Source of the DNA: an uncultured Flavobacteriaceae bacterium
GTDB lineage: Bacteria; Bacteroidota; Bacteroidia; Flavobacteriales; Flavobacteriaceae
DNA: 64,000 bases
Assembly (NCBI GenBank): GCA_947502975.1
Contig: CANNBV010000002.1
Span: 62,001 to 126,000 of the forward strand
Direction of reading: 5' to 3'
Positions 9,064 through 18,250 of the stretch are shown one piece after another. A program made the position numbers and the translations under genes. How positions within the stretch are numbered: the first letter of the stretch is position 1; the number at the start of each line of letters is the position of its first letter. The notes beneath the pieces are model-generated. The model had not been told where the DNA came from. It searched no databases and worked only from the letters and a program-made list of their open reading frames with translations.

Positions 9064-9597
9064 ATGAGTCAAGAGATAAAGACATTCACCATATCAGTTT
9101 ACACTGAAAATAATATCGGATTACTTAACCGTATTTCTGCTATTTTTCAACGTAGACACATCAATATTGAAAGTTTAACCACATCACAATCTGAAATTAA
9201 AGATGTAAATCGTTTTGTAATTGTGGTAAAAATTACTGAAGAACAAGCGATTAAAGTAGTCGGGCAAATAGAAAAGCAAGTCGAAGCTATTCGCGCGTAT
9301 TATCACACTAACGAAGAGACTATTTTTACTGAATCTTGTATGTTCAAAATTAAATCAGATTTATTGTTTGAAGAACCGCAGATTCAGAATATCATTAAGG
9401 ATAGCGATTCTAGAATAGTTACAGTAAACAAAGAGTTCTTTGTGTTAGAGAAATCTGGAAGACGTTTTGAAATAGAAGAACTAAGAGAAAAATTTGAAGC
9501 GTACGGTATTATGCAATTTGTACGATCTGGTCGTATTGCTGTGACAAAAGATGAAATGAAAGTATCAGAGTTATTAGAAGATTTTAAAAAATTATAA
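9064..9597 (+). CDS. ilvN: Acetolactate synthase, small (regulatory) subunit
   Basis: Regulatory partner of the enzyme encoded just upstream; in this family it binds valine and confers feedback inhibition. The 177 residues begin with an ACT domain (SVYTENNIGLLNRISAIFQR, residues about 10-30, with NIESLTTSQSE following) and end with the second ACT-like half typical of longer IlvH/IlvN proteins. The distance to ilvB (17 bases) and to ilvC (72 bases) supports one transcript. Confidence 0.95.
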   Translation: MSQEIKTFTISVYTENNIGLLNRISAIFQRRHINIESLTTSQSEIKDVNRFVIVVKITEEQAIKVVGQIEKQVEAIRAYYHTNEETIFTESCMFKIKSDLLFEEPQIQNIIKDSDSRIVTVNKEFFVLEKSGRRFEIEELREKFEAYGIMQFVRSGRIAVTKDEMKVSELLEDFKKL

Positions 9598-9669
9598 CAA
9601 ATCAAAATTAAATAAAGTGTCCGCAATATATAAAGGATGCTAACAGACTATTAAATCAATAAAGTAAAA

Positions 9670-11145
9670 ATGGAAAATTATTTTAACACACTTACATTAG
9701 CTGGTAAATTAAACCAATTGTCTAAATGTAGATTTATGGATGCATCAGAGTTTGCTGATGGTGTAAATGCATTGAAAGGCAAAAAAATAGTAATTGTAGG
9801 TTGCGGTGCTCAAGGATTAAACCAAGGGTTAAACATGAGAGATTCTGGATTAGATATTTCTTATACATTACGTGAAGCGGCTATCAAAGAAAAGCGCGCA
9901 TCATATGTAAATGCAACCGAAAATGGGTTTACTGTTGGAACTTACGAAGAGTTAATTCCAACTGCTGATTTAGTGTTAAACCTTACTCCAGATAAACAAC
10001 ATACTAATGTTGTTAATGCTGTAATGCCGTTAATGAAAAAAGGAGCTACATTATCATATTCTCACGGTTTCAATATCGTTGAAGAAGGTATGCAAGTACG
10101 TAAAGATTTAACAGTAATTATGTGTGCACCTAAATCTCCAGGATCTGAAGTGCGTGAGGAATATAAGCGTGGTTTTGGTGTACCAACGTTAATTGCAGTG
10201 CATCCAGAGAATGATCCAGAAGGAAAGGGTTGGGCGCAAGCAAAAGCATATGCAGCTGCAACTGGTGGTGATAGAGCAGGTGTTTTAGAGTCGTCTTTCG
10301 TCGCTGAAGTAAAGTCAGATTTAATGGGAGAGCAAACCATTCTTTGTGGATTGTTACAAACAGGTTCTATCCTTTGTTTTGATAAAATGGTTGAAAAAGG
10401 CATCGATCCGGGATATGCATCAAAATTAATTCAATATGGTTGGGAAACTGTAACTGAAGGTTTGAAATATGGTGGTATTACCAACATGATGGATAGATTA
10501 TCTAATCCTGCAAAAATTAAAGCTTTTGAATTATCAGAAGAATTAAAAGATATCATGCGTCCGTTATTCCAAAAGCATATGGATGATATTATTGAAGGTA
10601 ATTTTTCTAGCGGAATGATGGCAGATTGGGCAAATGGTGATGCTAACCTTTTAGGATGGAGAGCAGCAACTGCCGAAACAGCTTTTGAAAAAACACCTGC
10701 TGGTGATGTTGAAATTTCAGAGCAAGAGTATTACGATAATGGTGTGCTAATGGTAGCTATGGTAAGAGCTGGTGTGGAATTAGCTTTTGAAGCTATGACA
10801 GAATCTGGAATTATTGATGCATCTGCATATTACGAATCTTTACACGAAACACCACTGATAGCTAATACGATTGCAAGACGTAAATTATATGAAATGAATA
10901 GTGTAATTTCTGATACTGCTGAGTATGGTTGTTACCTATTTGATCATGCATGTAAACCATTATTGGCAGATTTTATGAAGGACATCGATACTGATGTCAT
11001 CGGTAAGGCTTACGCTAAAGATAATGGTGAAGGTGTAGATAACGCAAAACTTATTGAAATCAATGCTATTTTAAGAGCACATCCAGTTGAAAAAGTTGGT
11101 ACGTTCTTAAGAACAGCAATGACTTCAATGAAACCTATTGTCTAA
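9670..11145 (+). CDS. ilvC: Ketol-acid reductoisomerase, class II
   Basis: Isomerises and reduces acetohydroxy acids with NADPH. The 491-residue length marks the long class II form with a duplicated helical domain, as in E. coli, rather than the roughly 330-residue class [21 protein letters not shown] (about residues 40-59) is the nucleotide-binding motif; [18 protein letters not shown] and the C-terminal [10 protein letters not shown] are conserved catalytic-domain parts. Last gene of the operon, closed by the hairpin at 11193-11224. Confidence 0.97.
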   Translation: MENYFNTLTLAGKLNQLSKCRFMDASEFADGVNALKGKKIVIVGCGAQGLNQGLNMRDSGLDISYTLREAAIKEKRASYVNATENGFTVGTYEELIPTADLVLNLTPDKQHTNVVNAVMPLMKKGATLSYSHGFNIVEEGMQVRKDLTVIMCAPKSPGSEVREEYKRGFGVPTLIAVHPENDPEGKGWAQAKAYAAATGGDRAGVLESSFVAEVKSDLMGEQTILCGLLQTGSILCFDKMVEKGIDPGYASKLIQYGWETVTEGLKYGGITNMMDRLSNPAKIKAFELSEELKDIMRPLFQKHMDDIIEGNFSSGMMADWANGDANLLGWRAATAETAFEKTPAGDVEISEQEYYDNGVLMVAMVRAGVELAFEAMTESGIIDASAYYESLHETPLIANTIARRKLYEMNSVISDTAEYGCYLFDHACKPLLADFMKDIDTDVIGKAYAKDNGEGVDNAKLIEINAILRAHPVEKVGTFLRTAMTSMKPIV

Positions 11146-11192
11146 TAATTCAACTAAACTAAACTAGACAATTGCACTTTAAGTGCTACTAG

Positions 11193-11224
11193 CCTCACAT
11201 GCTTTTGGTATGTGAGGTTTTTTT
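11193..11224 (+). terminator. ilv operon terminator
   Basis: CCTCACAT (11193-11200) and ATGTGAGG (11210-11217) form a stem with a 9-base loop followed by seven T residues. The remaining gap to 11409 is AT-rich with no other clear feature. Confidence 0.85.
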
Positions 11225-11409
11225 ATGCTATAAAGTCAATATTTTTAACTCGGTACTTTTTTTACTTAAATAATAACGCAATCGATTTAGTAGGTTTTCA
11301 GTGGAAAATTGTAGATAAAAATTTAGTTTGTAAAGGTTTTATCGACTTTTGTAATGCTAATTAATTTTTAATTATGAATATATTAGCAGTACTAAAAACT
11401 AAATAAATT

Positions 11410-13002
11410 ATGAGTAATACAAAAACGGGAATCCCCGAAGCATATCAGATAGATGGGTTATTACATCAAACTACATATTTGGTAGATGGCGAGTTGAAAC
11501 AATGGAGTGGTGATACAGCTGAAATTTATTCTACGATTTCTTCCACAGATACATATAAGCCAACATTATTGGGAACTATTCCGCAATTAGGAGAAACGGA
11601 AGCATTAGAAGCTTTAGATTCTGCAACAAAGGCTTATGACAATGGTCAAGGACTTTGGCCTACAATGAAGGTTGAAGATAGAATTGCTTGCATGGAAAAA
11701 TTTGTTGAGCAAATGAAAACCAAACGCAATGAGGTTGTAAAATTATTGATGTGGGAAATTGGTAAAAACTTACCAGATTCTCAAAAAGAGTTTGATAGAA
11801 CTATCGAGTACATATATGATACTATTGAAGCTTATAAAGATATAGATCGAGATGCGGCAAGATTTGAAAAGCATTCTGGAGTTTATGCGCATATCCGAAG
11901 AGGTCCTTTGGGTGTTGTGTTGTGTCTCGGGCCTTATAACTATCCTTTAAATGAAACATTTTGTTTGTTAATTCCAGCATTAATCATGGGGAATACCACC
12001 ATTTTTAAACCTGCGAAAATAGGGGTGTTATTGATCTCTCCGTTATTAGAAGCGTTTCAAAATAGTTTTCCTAAAGGTGTAGTTAATATTGTTTATGGAC
12101 GAGGTCGTGTATTGGCAACACCAATTATGAATTCTGGGAAAGTAGATGTGTTAGCTTTAATAGGAAATAGTAAATCTGCAAATGCATTACAAAGTCAGCA
12201 TCCTAAAGGAAACAGACTACGTATGGTTTTAGGTTTAGAAGCTAAAAATCCTGCTATTGTATTGCCAGATGCCGATTTAGATTTAGCGGTTGAAGAATGT
12301 ATTGCTGGGACTTTATCCTTTAATGGGCAGCGTTGTACAGCGTTAAAAGTATTGTATGTTCATGAATCTATTGTTGAAGAATTTAACAGACGTTTTGCTT
12401 ATAAGGTAGATCAATTAAAGTTTGGAAATCCATGGGACGATGGAGCAAAGTTAACACCGCTTCCTGAAGCTGATAAGCCAGAATATATTAAAGAATTAAT
12501 TGATGATGCTACTGAAAAAGGCGCTAAGATTTTAAATAAAAAAGGGGGAGAGACTACAGATAATTTTATTTTTCCAGCAGTGTTGTTTCCTGTGAATAAA
12601 GACATGCGTGTGTTTAAGGAAGAACAATTCGGACCAGTAGTTCCAGTAGTACCATTTTCTGATATCGATGAACCTTTAGACGATATGGCAGAATCTGATT
12701 ACGGGCAACAAGTAAGTCTATTTGGAAAAAATGTAACCACATTATCACCTTTAATTGATACGTTGGTGAACTTAGTATGTCGTGTTAATTTAAATAGTTC
12801 ATGTCAACGCGGACCAGATATTTATCCGTTTACAGGACGAAAAGATTCTGCTGTGGGAACATTGAGTGTAACCGATGCGTTACGTTCATTTTCTATCAGA
12901 ACATTCGTGGCTTCAAAAGATAATGAATACAACAATGCTATTTTGAATGAGTTATTAGATAAGAAAGCGTCTAATTTTATTAGCACGGATTATATTTTGT
13001 AG
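11410..13002 (+). CDS. gapN: GapN-like NADP-dependent glyceraldehyde-3-phosphate dehydrogenase (ALDH family)
   Basis: Aldehyde dehydrogenase superfamily, 530 residues. [10 protein letters not shown] and [12 protein letters not shown] are the cofactor and active-site segments; [17 protein letters not shown] carries the general-base glutamate and [17 protein letters not shown] the nucleophilic cysteine (about residue 304). The C-terminal [25 protein letters not shown] resembles the region that distinguishes non-phosphorylating glyceraldehyde-3-phosphate dehydrogenase from other ALDHs. The likely reaction is oxidation of glyceraldehyde-3-phosphate to 3-phosphoglycerate with NADPH formation. Other phosphorylated aldehydes cannot be excluded. 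It stands between the ilv terminator and an ACP-like fragment. Confidence 0.85.
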   Translation: MSNTKTGIPEAYQIDGLLHQTTYLVDGELKQWSGDTAEIYSTISSTDTYKPTLLGTIPQLGETEALEALDSATKAYDNGQGLWPTMKVEDRIACMEKFVEQMKTKRNEVVKLLMWEIGKNLPDSQKEFDRTIEYIYDTIEAYKDIDRDAARFEKHSGVYAHIRRGPLGVVLCLGPYNYPLNETFCLLIPALIMGNTTIFKPAKIGVLLISPLLEAFQNSFPKGVVNIVYGRGRVLATPIMNSGKVDVLALIGNSKSANALQSQHPKGNRLRMVLGLEAKNPAIVLPDADLDLAVEECIAGTLSFNGQRCTALKVLYVHESIVEEFNRRFAYKVDQLKFGNPWDDGAKLTPLPEADKPEYIKELIDDATEKGAKILNKKGGETTDNFIFPAVLFPVNKDMRVFKEEQFGPVVPVVPFSDIDEPLDDMAESDYGQQVSLFGKNVTTLSPLIDTLVNLVCRVNLNSSCQRGPDIYPFTGRKDSAVGTLSVTDALRSFSIRTFVASKDNEYNNAILNELLDKKASNFISTDYIL

Positions 13003-13032
13003 AATAGCCAAGGATAATTTTTTAATTGTAAT

Positions 13033-13629
13033 ATGGGACTAGATTCAGTTGCATTAATAATGTCAATAGAAGATAAATTTGGAATTGTAATTCCAGATGC
13101 CGAATGTGAAAGAATTGCTACAGTCCAACAAATGGTTAATTCAATCTTTGAAAAGATTAAAATTACCCCAAATAATAAATGCTCATCTCAAGTTATATTT
13201 TATAAAATAAGACAGGTATTATTTGAACAGTTTAGTTGTAACAAGAAAGATATCACGATAAACACAAGAATGATAGACTTATTGAGTGAAACTAATTTAA
13301 AATCTGATTGGATTAGGCTTAAAATTAGTTTAGGACTTGAAATACCAAATTTAGTTGATTTAGATTTGGATAAGACCTTAAATAAAGAAGTTAGATTTTT
13401 AGGATTCAAAATATTTGACCGAACAGAACCAGTTGCCGAAAATACTTTGAGGAAGTTTACAGATTGGATTATTTCTTTAAACTATCATAAATTGAAGTTA
13501 ATCGAAAATATCTCAAATAAATATGAGATAGAAAGAATTCTTTGCGGTATAATTGAAGAGAATACGGGGGTGCCTATCAGCGAAATTGAATTACAGCATT
13601 CTTTTACAAATGATTTAGGTATTGATTAG
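13033..13629 (+). CDS. Fragment of acyl-carrier-protein-like modules, probably degenerate
   Basis: The 198-residue frame begins at MGLDSVALIMSIEDKFGIVI, which is the phosphopantetheine attachment motif (GLDS) and following helix of an ACP, without the ACP's first helix. It ends with VPISEIELQHSFTNDLGID, which is the first half of an ACP, stopping exactly where the attachment serine is expected. The DNA at the two edges is comparable: TTTAATTGTAATATGGGACT at the start against TTTACAAATGATTTAGGTAT at the end. The middle (residues about 55-150) is ACP-like or unrecognised. An in-frame TAA at 13015 rules out an upstream extension. It looks like a piece of a tandem-ACP protein, either a recombination remnant or a permuted small protein. 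Confidence 0.55.
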   Translation: MGLDSVALIMSIEDKFGIVIPDAECERIATVQQMVNSIFEKIKITPNNKCSSQVIFYKIRQVLFEQFSCNKKDITINTRMIDLLSETNLKSDWIRLKISLGLEIPNLVDLDLDKTLNKEVRFLGFKIFDRTEPVAENTLRKFTDWIISLNYHKLKLIENISNKYEIERILCGIIEENTGVPISEIELQHSFTNDLGID

Positions 13630-13690
13630 CACTATCAAGTTCATTTTCTTTCAATGAATAAAACTATACAACAATTAGAACAGTAATATT

Positions 13691-13698
13691 TATCTTTG
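13691..13698 (+). promoter_or_regulatory. Candidate -7 promoter box for azurin gene
   Basis: TATCTTTG matches the Bacteroidetes TAnnTTTG box and lies 32 bases before the azurin start codon, leaving a short leader. A convincing -33 element is not seen. Confidence 0.45.
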
Positions 13699-13730
13699 TA
13701 AAGCAAGAAGCAATTAAAAAAATATTATAC

Positions 13731-14246
13731 ATGAAAACCATTAAATATCTATTTACAGGCGTATTAGCAACAACACTTTTATTCAGTTGTGGAGGTGACA
13801 AAAAGAAAGAAGAAACAAAAGAAAAAATTAAATTAGGGACTCAAAAAGAAGAGAAAAAAGTTGATGCTAATGTGGCTAATTTAGTAGTTTCTGGTAACGA
13901 TATGATGCAATTTGATAAAAAAGAGCTTAAGGTTAAAGCTGGTCAAAAAGTAAAATTAACATTAAGGCATACAGGCAAAATGGATGTGAATGTTATGGGG
14001 CATAATATTGTTATTTTAAAGCAAGGTGTTAATCTTACAGCTTTTGGAAATAAAGCAGCGGCATCAAAAGCTAATGGTTATATTCCAGAAGGTTCAGAAG
14101 GTGATGTTATTGCCAACACAAAAATAATTGGTGGAGGACAAACAACATCTATTGAATTTGATGCACCAGCAGCAGGCACTTACGATTTTCTTTGTAGCTT
14201 CCCTGGGCATTATGCGTTAATGAAAGGTAAGTTTATTGTAGAATAA
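13731..14246 (+). CDS. Azurin-like cupredoxin lipoprotein
   Basis: Periplasmic, membrane-anchored type 1 copper protein that carries single electrons. The signal ends in lipobox LLFSC (Cys at residue 20), followed by a Lys/Glu-rich tether to about residue 45. The cupredoxin domain shows the four usual ligands: His in MGHNIV, and Cys, His and Met in LCSFPGHYALMKG, as in azurin. The 171-residue length fits azurin plus tether. It faces the minus-strand operon whose last gene also ends in a cupredoxin domain, suggesting a shared electron route for the sugar dehydrogenases nearby. Confidence 0.93.
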   Translation: MKTIKYLFTGVLATTLLFSCGGDKKKEETKEKIKLGTQKEEKKVDANVANLVVSGNDMMQFDKKELKVKAGQKVKLTLRHTGKMDVNVMGHNIVILKQGVNLTAFGNKAAASKANGYIPEGSEGDVIANTKIIGGGQTTSIEFDAPAAGTYDFLCSFPGHYALMKGKFIVE

Positions 14247-14266
14247 ATAAGTTTATACGAATTATA

Positions 14267-14304
14267 AAAAAAGGCGATAACTTTTAAATGTTATCGCCTT
14301 TTTT
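14267..14304. terminator. Bidirectional terminator between convergent genes
   Basis: AAAAAAGGCGATAAC, loop TTTTAAAT and GTTATCGCCTTTTTT form a perfect stem of about 15 bp with T-runs on both strands, between the azurin gene and the minus-strand propeller gene. Confidence 0.9.
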
Positions 14305-14325
14305 AGTTTTAAAATAATATAAAGT

Positions 14326-16281
14326 TTATTTCACAATTAATTTAGTTCGCATCGTGAAAGCATGCCCAGGAAAAGTACATACAATCCAATATTCACCAGG
14401 TTCGCTTGGCGATGTGAAATAAATAGTTTCTGAATCTTCTGGGCCAACAGTTCCAGAATGCGCCAGTACCATATCACTAAATGGGACATAGTTTAAATCT
14501 GGACCTTCTAAACCTAAACCAAGTGCCATTTCACCAACTTTAAGTGGGGTTTCTTTGCCTTGATTAGTAACCACTACATTATGAATCATGTCATCATTAT
14601 TATTCAAAGTCAATTGAATTTTACTATTTCTAGTTATTGTAATTTCTTCTGTATCATATTTTAAACCTGGTACGGTACCTAAGACAATTTTTTCATCTGC
14701 TCCATCTTCACCCCAGGCAGATGGCATTGTAGTTACACGTTTAGGTTGCTCTATTTTTTTATCAGATTTTTTTATTTCCATTTGCATGGATTTCAACTCA
14801 CCTCCAGGAACTTCATTTAGTGTATAATACCCTTTGTTATGTAGAAGTAAATCTCCAGAAACCGATGTTAACTTAGGAATTTCAATTTGATGTATATACC
14901 CCAAACGCATGCCATGAACTGTCAGCTTAACGGTTAAACCATCTTCTGAAACTTCAGCATTATGAATCATTGCATTTTGTTGATCAATTATTGGACTACC
15001 ATAGGTTCTGTGGTACTTATAGTTGAAAGTCGCCATTTTATAAGTCGAAATATCTGAACCTATTTTTTTATCAATAGGTTTGGTGAATTCTAACTCAAAG
15101 CCATCGTCAAGCGCTTTCATAGTTTTAATTTCAAAAGGTGTTTTTCCTGTCCAAATCAAACGCTGCAATCCAAATACTTTTTTGCCAGTAGAAGCCCAAC
15201 CGCGACTTGTCATTCCAACAAACATACTATTGTCGCTTCCCCAAATCATTCTTAGAATACCAGAAGAAAAGCCCTCCACAAATGGGAAAGCAGCACCTTG
15301 ATATACACCATTAACTTTTTCCATAAAAACGCGCATAATCTTACTGTGCCCTTGATCTCCAATAAATTGTTGCCCTTCAAAAGGTCCAAATTTACCTTGT
15401 GTTGTATCGTATAAAATATCAGAGGTAGAAATACCCAAGATAGTATGTGGGAACCAAATAGCTGGGGCTTTTAATTCTGGAACTTTTTTTGCATATTCAT
15501 ACAAGGTCATACCAGATTTATCTTCAATATCTTCTAATTTTAATGAAAGTGGAGATTTAGAGTCATTGCTCCATTTTAGGCCTTCAGGGTGTCCAGCAAA
15601 ATCACCAACAGCTAAATGTGTCATTCTACCAGAACCAACCCAGTCGCCTTGGTTTTCAGTATAAAAATAATCTCCATCTGGATTTATTCCAAAGCCAGCA
15701 GGCGAGCGTAAGCCCGTAGCAATAGGTGTCATTTCGCCTTCTGGAGTTATTTTTAACATCCAACCTCTCCAGCGTACAGTGCTTCTTCCACCGTCTAGCC
15801 ATGATAAATTTAATGTTACAATCATATCTCCGTTGTCCAAGAATTTTGGTCCATAAGAGTAGTCATGGTAATTTCCAGATAGAGGCCATGAGAAAATAGT
15901 TTTGTAAACATCGGCTTCATCATCTCCATTTTTATCTTCTAAACGTGTTAATTCACCACGCTGAGATAGATAAAAACCACCATTTCTATAGCCTAAGCCT
16001 AAAGCTTCGTGGAGGCCGTTTGCAAACCTTTTGTATGAAGGATTTTTGCTATATGGTTTGTCAATAAGCCATACTTCACCACGTCTTGTAGAAACACCTA
16101 ATTTATCATCATCGGTAAGCGCTAAACCACCAACCTCTAATTTAACATCTTCAGGAATTGGTACATCTACTATCTTGTAATATACTGCTTCTTTTTCTTT
16201 TGTAGATTTTGATTGACCAAATGTAATTGGACCAACACAAAAAACTAAGATTACTAATAAAACTATTTTAAATTTTTGCAT
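14326..16281 (-). CDS. Secreted beta-propeller protein with C-terminal cupredoxin (auracyanin-like) domain
   Basis: A 651-residue exported protein. The signal peptide ends near residue 22 (GPITFGQ). Residues about 30-430 contain glucose/sorbosone-dehydrogenase-like propeller repeats (LRSPAGFGINPDGDYFYTEN, LGISTSDILYDTT, GMTSRGWASTGKKVFGLQRL). The C-terminal 110 residues form a cupredoxin: MIHNVVVTNQ supplies a His, and IVCTFPGHAFTMRTKL the Cys, His and Met of a type 1 copper site. A propeller of this type fused to a blue copper domain suggests direct electron transfer from a substrate-oxidising site, though a PQQ or haem site is not evident. Last gene of the TonB receptor - DUF1080 - propeller unit. 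Confidence 0.75.
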   Translation of the reverse strand: MQKFKIVLLVILVFCVGPITFGQSKSTKEKEAVYYKIVDVPIPEDVKLEVGGLALTDDDKLGVSTRRGEVWLIDKPYSKNPSYKRFANGLHEALGLGYRNGGFYLSQRGELTRLEDKNGDDEADVYKTIFSWPLSGNYHDYSYGPKFLDNGDMIVTLNLSWLDGGRSTVRWRGWMLKITPEGEMTPIATGLRSPAGFGINPDGDYFYTENQGDWVGSGRMTHLAVGDFAGHPEGLKWSNDSKSPLSLKLEDIEDKSGMTLYEYAKKVPELKAPAIWFPHTILGISTSDILYDTTQGKFGPFEGQQFIGDQGHSKIMRVFMEKVNGVYQGAAFPFVEGFSSGILRMIWGSDNSMFVGMTSRGWASTGKKVFGLQRLIWTGKTPFEIKTMKALDDGFELEFTKPIDKKIGSDISTYKMATFNYKYHRTYGSPIIDQQNAMIHNAEVSEDGLTVKLTVHGMRLGYIHQIEIPKLTSVSGDLLLHNKGYYTLNEVPGGELKSMQMEIKKSDKKIEQPKRVTTMPSAWGEDGADEKIVLGTVPGLKYDTEEITITRNSKIQLTLNNNDDMIHNVVVTNQGKETPLKVGEMALGLGLEGPDLNYVPFSDMVLAHSGTVGPEDSETIYFTSPSEPGEYWIVCTFPGHAFTMRTKLIVK

Positions 16282-16297
16282 GATACGATATGTTTGG

Positions 16298-18184
16298 TTA
16301 CCAAATAATATTATAGTTTATGGTGTTACTTCCTTTAGGTACTTGTATTAATAATTCTTCTTTTCCGTTATTAGTTCTTATAACTGGTTTTAGATCAGGA
16401 GTATTAGAAAGGTCTATGTAATAACTTTCGTTGTTTACGATGTAAAGATGATTAGGAAGTGCTTTTATGTTTTCCCCATCTGCTAATTTATGCCATAATT
16501 GTTTATCACTTGAAACCGTAATGGATCTATTCAATTGACGTTGTCCATCAGATACCGTAAAGCTATTTGTTATTGTAGAATTTTCGATTTCATAAGAAAA
16601 CGAAGGCATTCTTGAGGCATCAAATTCATATCCCAATTGCTTAACATCCTTATTTTCCGGTAAAGGCATAGGCCACGGTGAATTATCGTTTTCTAAAATA
16701 GCAAATTCCAAATCCCCATGAAGCGAGATAGCAAAGCCTATCGGTTCTCCTAGTTGATGTTTGCCACGGGATAACCACATGTGTGTTGTGTTTAAAAATG
16801 AACCATTCCATGCTTTTAATAAAGACCCAGTAGCCAAATTATACGAGTAATGTATACCTTTAGGAGTTCCTACTGAAATACAATGTGTGTATTTTTTTCC
16901 TTCATGATTTATAAAACTCCTCTGAGTTATTGGTTTATCAGTAGGTTCAACAATGATACCTTTTAAAGGATCAAAATCATTATCTGATAAGTTTACACCT
17001 TCCTGAAGAGAATATTTTTGCATGTTAGGACCTTCTACAAATAAATTAAATCCTCGCATCCAAGGTCTATTTTGATTGTATATTATTTTAAACGGATAAG
17101 TGCCTTCTTCCAGATTAATTGTGGTTAAGTTTTTTCTATCCATATCGCCTCTCATTTTTAAAATGGTTTCGTTATTAATAGATAATTCTGAAATTCCATT
17201 AGTACGACCATCAAAAAGATATTCTCCTGTTTTTGGAATTGTAATTGTGCCTAAATACACAATCATTTTTTTTGCTTTCTCTTTTGTGTCTTTTGCTAAT
17301 GAAAAGGAATTTGTAGGTGTTTCACTAACTAAAGGTATAGTGTCTAAATTGCCAATAGACATCGAGTTACTTTCATATTCTTTTTTAACAAGCTCACCTA
17401 ATGTAATATGATAACCTTCATACAGTTTATATTTCATATTTTTAAATGCTACAGGACCATGATCTCCCTGTATCATAATAGGACCTCTTGGTTTTTCATC
17501 TCCAAAAGCTGCAGCACGTGTTGGTCCAGTTACTTCAATGTTTTTATGCAACAAAACACCATTTAACCATACTTCTTCAAACCAAGCATTTTTTGTTTTG
17601 TTTCCATTGTTATCAAATTGAGGGGCATGAAAAATCACTTTCATATGTTGCCATAATCCAGGAGCTTTTGCTGCATTAATTCTTGGAGAGTTTCCTTCAT
17701 AACCTTCGTTTCCTTTTTTAGCGTCTTTATTCCAACGTTGGTAAATACCGCCTATATCTCCATATTTTGGCTTTTTTACACCCCAGCTATCCAATAATTG
17801 AATTTCATATCTCCCTTGAAAATAAACTCCAGAGTTAGACTTTAGTGGCATCATCACATCAAATTCAATTTCGATATCGCCATGCTCAAATTTTGTAAAC
17901 AGATTTTTGTTTTTAGCTTGGTCATTTTTATTTAGAAGAATGCCATTACCTTCTGAATTAGTGATTGTTTTTTCTTTGGTTTTGTCTGCTATAACATCAC
18001 CCGCTATTTGCCAGTTTTCGCCAGTAGCCTTGAACTCAGATAAATCATTTAATTCAATATTTGTAAAAGGTAAAAATGCTGGTTTTTCCTTCTCCTTTGG
18101 AACAGTTTTTTCAATGGGTTTTGCTTCGTCTTTAGCACAAGAAACGATAAGCAAAAGCATTAATAATAAGATGTTTTTTTTCAT
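16298..18184 (-). CDS. DUF1080 (3-keto-disaccharide hydrolase family) lipoprotein, multidomain
   Basis: A 628-residue lipoprotein with lipobox LIVSC (Cys at residue 16). Residues about 40-255 are a DUF1080 domain (GDIEIEFDVMMPLKSNSGVY, FQGRYEIQLLDSWG, GLWQHMKVIFHAPQFD, GPIMIQGDHGPVAFKNM). Residues about 305-385 look like a PA14-type beta-sandwich (GEYLFDGRTNGISELSINNE). The last 230 residues are an unassigned beta-rich module (HYSYNLATGSLLKAWNG). DUF1080 proteins are linked in the literature to cleavage of 3-keto-glycosides by elimination or hydration. It lies 16 bases before the propeller gene and behind the TonB receptor. Confidence 0.8.
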   Translation of the reverse strand: MKKNILLLMLLLIVSCAKDEAKPIEKTVPKEKEKPAFLPFTNIELNDLSEFKATGENWQIAGDVIADKTKEKTITNSEGNGILLNKNDQAKNKNLFTKFEHGDIEIEFDVMMPLKSNSGVYFQGRYEIQLLDSWGVKKPKYGDIGGIYQRWNKDAKKGNEGYEGNSPRINAAKAPGLWQHMKVIFHAPQFDNNGNKTKNAWFEEVWLNGVLLHKNIEVTGPTRAAAFGDEKPRGPIMIQGDHGPVAFKNMKYKLYEGYHITLGELVKKEYESNSMSIGNLDTIPLVSETPTNSFSLAKDTKEKAKKMIVYLGTITIPKTGEYLFDGRTNGISELSINNETILKMRGDMDRKNLTTINLEEGTYPFKIIYNQNRPWMRGFNLFVEGPNMQKYSLQEGVNLSDNDFDPLKGIIVEPTDKPITQRSFINHEGKKYTHCISVGTPKGIHYSYNLATGSLLKAWNGSFLNTTHMWLSRGKHQLGEPIGFAISLHGDLEFAILENDNSPWPMPLPENKDVKQLGYEFDASRMPSFSYEIENSTITNSFTVSDGQRQLNRSITVSSDKQLWHKLADGENIKALPNHLYIVNNESYYIDLSNTPDLKPVIRTNNGKEELLIQVPKGSNTINYNIIW

Positions 18185-18250
18185 GTATGTTTAGTTATTG
18201 ATTGATTTTACTACTGTTATTAATTTCTATTTTCACTAAAATTACGACAA

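Noticed and set aside
10062-10403. A 113-residue frame antisense to ilvC, with similar antisense frames in other long genes (for example 32377-32781)
   Set aside because: They mirror well-conserved genes on the other strand and lack any recognisable domain or start region.
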